From positions 1 to 32,412 of the IMG/VR virus record IMGVR_UViG_3300008450_000243: a DNA stretch of 32,412 nucleotides; one strand, given 5' to 3'. Source of the DNA: a virus. The notes beneath the pieces were generated by a model. That model ran no database searches. It was not told where the DNA came from and was given only the letters and a program-made list of their open reading frames with translations. A program made the translations under genes and the position numbers. Within the stretch, counting starts at the first letter, position 1. Every line of letters starts with the position of its first letter. This document shows positions 30,075 to 32,412 of this stretch, one piece after another.

Positions 30075-30104
30075 AAGGGAGAGGCCCCTATCAATATAGA
30101 GGCC
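30075..30104 (-). terminator. Terminator-like hairpin between decoration-type genes
   Basis: Read on the - strand, GGCCTCTAT (30104-30096), loop ATTG, ATAGGGGCC (30091-30083), then TCTCCCTTTCTCTT. The stem is 9 bp with one G-T wobble. It would end or thin transcription after the capsid and decoration genes, keeping those products higher than the tail proteins. The stem shares GGCC-CTAT / ATAGGG-CC with the convergent terminator at 17255-17278. Confidence 0.65.
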
Positions 30105-30120
30105 ATACCCAGTTTGTTAC

Positions 30121-30606
30121 TTAGTCCTTGTTGTAAACATACTTAACAACTACGCGACCAGCGCCAGCTGTTAAATCTGCTACTGTAGGAGTTACAACTA
30201 ATTCACCTGCTGTTGCACCAATTGTTTTACCAACTAAAGCACCTGAACCAGTAACTACGTTACCAGCAGTACCAATAGCTGTTTGTGTTGCATTAGCTGC
30301 AGTGATTAAACCATCAGCATCAATAGCTGCTCCAGCTGCTGTGTATAGACCAATGTCTAAGTCAGTTGTAGTAGATGTTGATGTGAAAGCTACGTCCACG
30401 ATTAATTCAGCTGAAATAATTGTAGCATTAGCTGGAATAACGTGTTGTAAGTTGTTAGAACCGTAGTTTGGAAGATCGTTATAATCGAAATCCCATACAG
30501 CCCATTTGTAAAGATCATCGCAAGTTTCTGCTCCGAATTTACCATTTGTAGTTCTAACACCATAGTGTTGAGCTACACCTCTTTTTGCATCGATTTCAAA
30601 ACCCAT
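30121..30606 (-). CDS. Putative capsid decoration protein
   Basis: A 161-residue protein directly downstream of the capsid gene. It has an N-terminal segment (FEIDAKRGVAQHYGVRTTNG), then a beta-rich Ala/Thr/Val domain (IISAELIVDVAFTSTSTTTD, AGRVVVKYVYNKD). There are no catalytic motifs. The position and composition fit a head decoration or stabilising protein. AGGAGAAT lies before the ATG. Base composition is higher in GC than surrounding genes, consistent with high expression, as for the capsid gene. Confidence 0.65.
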   Translation of the reverse strand: MGFEIDAKRGVAQHYGVRTTNGKFGAETCDDLYKWAVWDFDYNDLPNYGSNNLQHVIPANATIISAELIVDVAFTSTSTTTDLDIGLYTAAGAAIDADGLITAANATQTAIGTAGNVVTGSGALVGKTIGATAGELVVTPTVADLTAGAGRVVVKYVYNKD

Positions 30607-30616
30607 GTTATTCTCC

Positions 30617-31600
30617 TTAGTATGTAGAACCGCTAGTTAAAATAACACCAAGTGTGTCAACACGTTGGGCACCGAAACCAAATCTAGAAGTAACTTGGTA
30701 TTTATCTGAGCGAGTTTCTTCGTCTCTCCAACCTTCAGTCTTAGGAGCACGTCTCCAAGCATGCATGATTGGTTTTGTTGAGTCGTCAGCTACACTCATA
30801 AATACGTTTGCTACGTCACCGATTTCTGCTGTATCGTTTGCTAAGCCATATGAAGAAGCGTTTAATGCCTCTGTAGCTGTCTTAACTGGTAAACGATTAG
30901 AAGTCCAGATGTCGAAACCAAAGATGTTTTTAACAAATTTGTGATCTTTAGCAAAACCTTCTGTAACAATACCTTCGAACATTGGGTTGTTAGATACTGA
31001 TACTAAGTTAGAAATGCTATTTAATGTTGCTTCAACGATAGGATCAACAATAGCGATACGACCAGCTGTAGGAACATTAGCTTTATCAAATGCTAATTTC
31101 ATAGCAATGAAGTCAGATAATGTCATAACGCGTGTAGATGCACCTGCGCCACCAGCTACCCAACGATGTGGACGGCCGTTAACTAGGTTTACGTTAGCGT
31201 TAGTTTGAGCTAAGTTAGCTACTGATAAGAAACGTGATTCATGGTTTTCACCAAGAGCACGTGTTGATTCCATTGCACGCATAGACATTAATGAGTCTAC
31301 TTGAGCACCATCTTCACGTAAGTCATCACTAACTTTCCAAGCGTCACCAACGTAGTCAGTGATAGCTAAAGTGATTGTACCTGTGTCGATAGGGTTAAAG
31401 TTTAATGGTGTATCTTCAGCTGCATCTTGAATAGACACTGTACCAACTGTTTTGATGTTTAAAGTAGTGCCAGAACCGAAGTCTGATACATCTCTCCACA
31501 TACCTTCAGGTAGTAAAAAGTCATGTAAGTTATCAAGAATAAACTGTGAATACTGTTGTGCCTCAATAAAGGCAGTTGTATTACTAGTTAATTGTGACAT
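30617..31600 (-). CDS. Major capsid protein
   Basis: A 327-residue protein starting MSQLTSNTTAFIEAQQYSQF. The pattern (FLLPEGMWRDVSDFGSG, TLNIKTVGTVSI, ITDYVGDAWKVSDDLREDG, then ALGENHESRFL) is that of T7-supergroup major capsid proteins of marine podoviruses, with the HK97 fold expected. Codon use is the most biased and GC-rich of the late genes. It follows scaffold directly, and AAGGAAA precedes the ATG. The first 17 residues recur in the gene at 28555-28701. Confidence 0.92.
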   Translation of the reverse strand: MSQLTSNTTAFIEAQQYSQFILDNLHDFLLPEGMWRDVSDFGSGTTLNIKTVGTVSIQDAAEDTPLNFNPIDTGTITLAITDYVGDAWKVSDDLREDGAQVDSLMSMRAMESTRALGENHESRFLSVANLAQTNANVNLVNGRPHRWVAGGAGASTRVMTLSDFIAMKLAFDKANVPTAGRIAIVDPIVEATLNSISNLVSVSNNPMFEGIVTEGFAKDHKFVKNIFGFDIWTSNRLPVKTATEALNASSYGLANDTAEIGDVANVFMSVADDSTKPIMHAWRRAPKTEGWRDEETRSDKYQVTSRFGFGAQRVDTLGVILTSGSTY

Positions 31601-31609
31601 GTTTTTTCC

Positions 31610-32317
31610 TTAGTTTGATAAATTTAATTTAACTTTTTCACCAGCTATTTTCCAAGCATTGACTAAATCTTTAGTAGTAGCTCCTTGTTTAACCCTAGCA
31701 GATAACTGATTAGGATCTTGTTTATTACCAAGGGTTTCTGTATTTACTGTGCTAGTAGGTTTACCTGCTATTGGAGCAGATGTTCCTTCTAGACCAGCTA
31801 GTTTTAGTACAATCTTAGGTGAACTGGCTGCCAAGCTATTTAGTTGTTGTACAGTTAATCCACTTTCTTTAGCAACAGTATTATAGACTTCTTCAGCTTT
31901 AGAACCAAACTTCTCAGTAAACTTATTAGCTACTGATTCAGCATTAGTCTTCGCTGCTCTTTGTCTTTCCTTATGCTCAAGAGTTTGATCAACGATTTGC
32001 ATTAATTTATCTTGATCAAATTCAGTTCCAGCAGGGGTAGCCTGTGGTTGAATTCCAGACTTAATTTCATCTAGAAGTTCTTCAGCTGTTCTACGTTTAG
32101 CTAGTTCTTCTCTAGCAGCAGCTAACTCAGACTCTAAAGTTTGAATATGCTTCTGTGCGTGAGGAACTGACTTTAACGCATCTTCTACTGATGAATACTT
32201 CTTACCATCACCTACTAATTCAGCAGCTTCTGTCGGAATCTGGAATACGGGTTGTTGGTTATCTTGGTTCTGAACTTCGTTGGTACTTGGTTCAGGTGTT
32301 TTATTGTCTTCAGACAT
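31610..32317 (-). CDS. Capsid assembly scaffold protein
   Basis: A 235-residue, highly charged, low-complexity protein. The N-terminus is disordered and acidic, rich in Gln, Asn and Pro (MSEDNKTPEPSTNEVQNQD). A coiled-coil-like helix lies at about 52-84 (HAQKHIQTLESELAAAREE), followed by further helices and a basic C-terminal helix (DLVNAWKIAGEKVKLNL) that would bind the capsid shell. Location directly before the capsid gene is the T7 gp9 place. AAAGGAGAAAG precedes the ATG, which overlaps the upstream gene's end. Confidence 0.85.
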   Translation of the reverse strand: MSEDNKTPEPSTNEVQNQDNQQPVFQIPTEAAELVGDGKKYSSVEDALKSVPHAQKHIQTLESELAAAREELAKRRTAEELLDEIKSGIQPQATPAGTEFDQDKLMQIVDQTLEHKERQRAAKTNAESVANKFTEKFGSKAEEVYNTVAKESGLTVQQLNSLAASSPKIVLKLAGLEGTSAPIAGKPTSTVNTETLGNKQDPNQLSARVKQGATTKDLVNAWKIAGEKVKLNLSN

Positions 32318-32412
32318 TACTTTCTCCTTTGTCAGGTAATAAAGACTGAAGTTTTAGAAATGCTTTTTGGAAGCCTAATTGATAAGCTTGATATTCAGCC
32401 CAAGAAGGAAGA
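32310..32412 (-). CDS. C-terminal end of upstream late gene (partial)
   Basis: An open frame enters from the right edge and ends at 32310, giving about 33 residues (SWAEYQAYQLGFQKAFLKLQ, then a charged end). It overlaps the scaffold start by 8 bases and supplies its ribosome binding site. The portal gene is expected here by T7 order, but the fragment is too short to tell portal from a small gene lying between portal and scaffold. Confidence 0.55.
   Translation of the reverse strand, partial: LPSWAEYQAYQLGFQKAFLKLQSLLPDKGESNV

Noticed and set aside
30654-31208. Plus-strand frames opposite the capsid gene
   Set aside because: They are antisense shadows produced by the biased codon use of a highly expressed gene.
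1-32412. Integrase, CRISPR array, insertion sequence or phage RNA polymerase
   Set aside because: I looked for integrase and transposase motifs, regularly spaced repeats and T7-type RNA polymerase motifs and saw none in this window. The missing part of the genome could still hold some of them.

Overview
The window is most of the genome of a tailed phage with a short, T7-type tail (podovirus architecture). It is AT-rich, and its genes are tightly packed and often overlap by a few bases. The evidence is a T7-like replication set (primase, DnaB-type helicase, family A DNA polymerase, SSB, 5'-3' exonuclease, endonuclease I) on the + strand, and a T7-like virion set (scaffold, capsid, tail tubular proteins A and B, internal virion/ejection proteins) on the - strand. 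No phage RNA polymerase is visible. The gene content resembles marine podoviruses of streamlined bacteria. A 23-codon pqqA gene (PQQ precursor peptide) points to a host that makes pyrroloquinoline quinone, for example a methylotroph using PQQ-dependent methanol dehydrogenase; the host assignment is inference.

Layout. Bases 1-595 hold no convincing gene but contain palindromes and at least six hairpins. Bases 596-2419 carry small early-type genes of unknown function, several separated by terminator-like hairpins. Bases 2406-5658 carry an amidoligase / class II glutamine amidotransferase / ATP-grasp cassette that looks like a small biosynthetic or peptide-modifying pathway. Bases 5661-6380 hold three more small genes. 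pqqA (6422-6493) stands alone on the opposite strand, with its own sigma70-like promoter and a strong ribosome binding site. Bases 6604-14281 are the replication and nucleic-acid-processing block. A perfect-consensus sigma70 promoter at 14278-14306 starts a second + unit: a DUF3310 protein, small genes, a cobalamin-dependent class II ribonucleotide reductase and a SLOG-fold protein. The two strands converge on a shared hairpin at 17255-17278.

From 32412 back to 17264 the - strand carries late genes in the order: end of an unidentified upstream gene, scaffold, major capsid protein, two beta-rich surface or fibre proteins, tail tubular protein A, three small proteins, tail tubular protein B, a gp13-like protein, a gp14-like protein, a 1608-residue ejection protein, an 871-residue ejection protein with a C-terminal lytic transglycosylase domain, and a DUF6973-like protein. 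Portal and terminase are presumably just outside the window. If the genome closes there, bases 1-595 would be the divergent control region between early and late units (inference).

The most notable points are the autonomous phage pqqA; the amidoligase cassette; a 48-codon gene whose N-terminus copies that of the capsid protein; a DNA polymerase gene broken by a frame change just before motif A; iterated TATAGTAATA motifs in an extremely AT-rich stretch inside the helicase gene; and the structured leader region.
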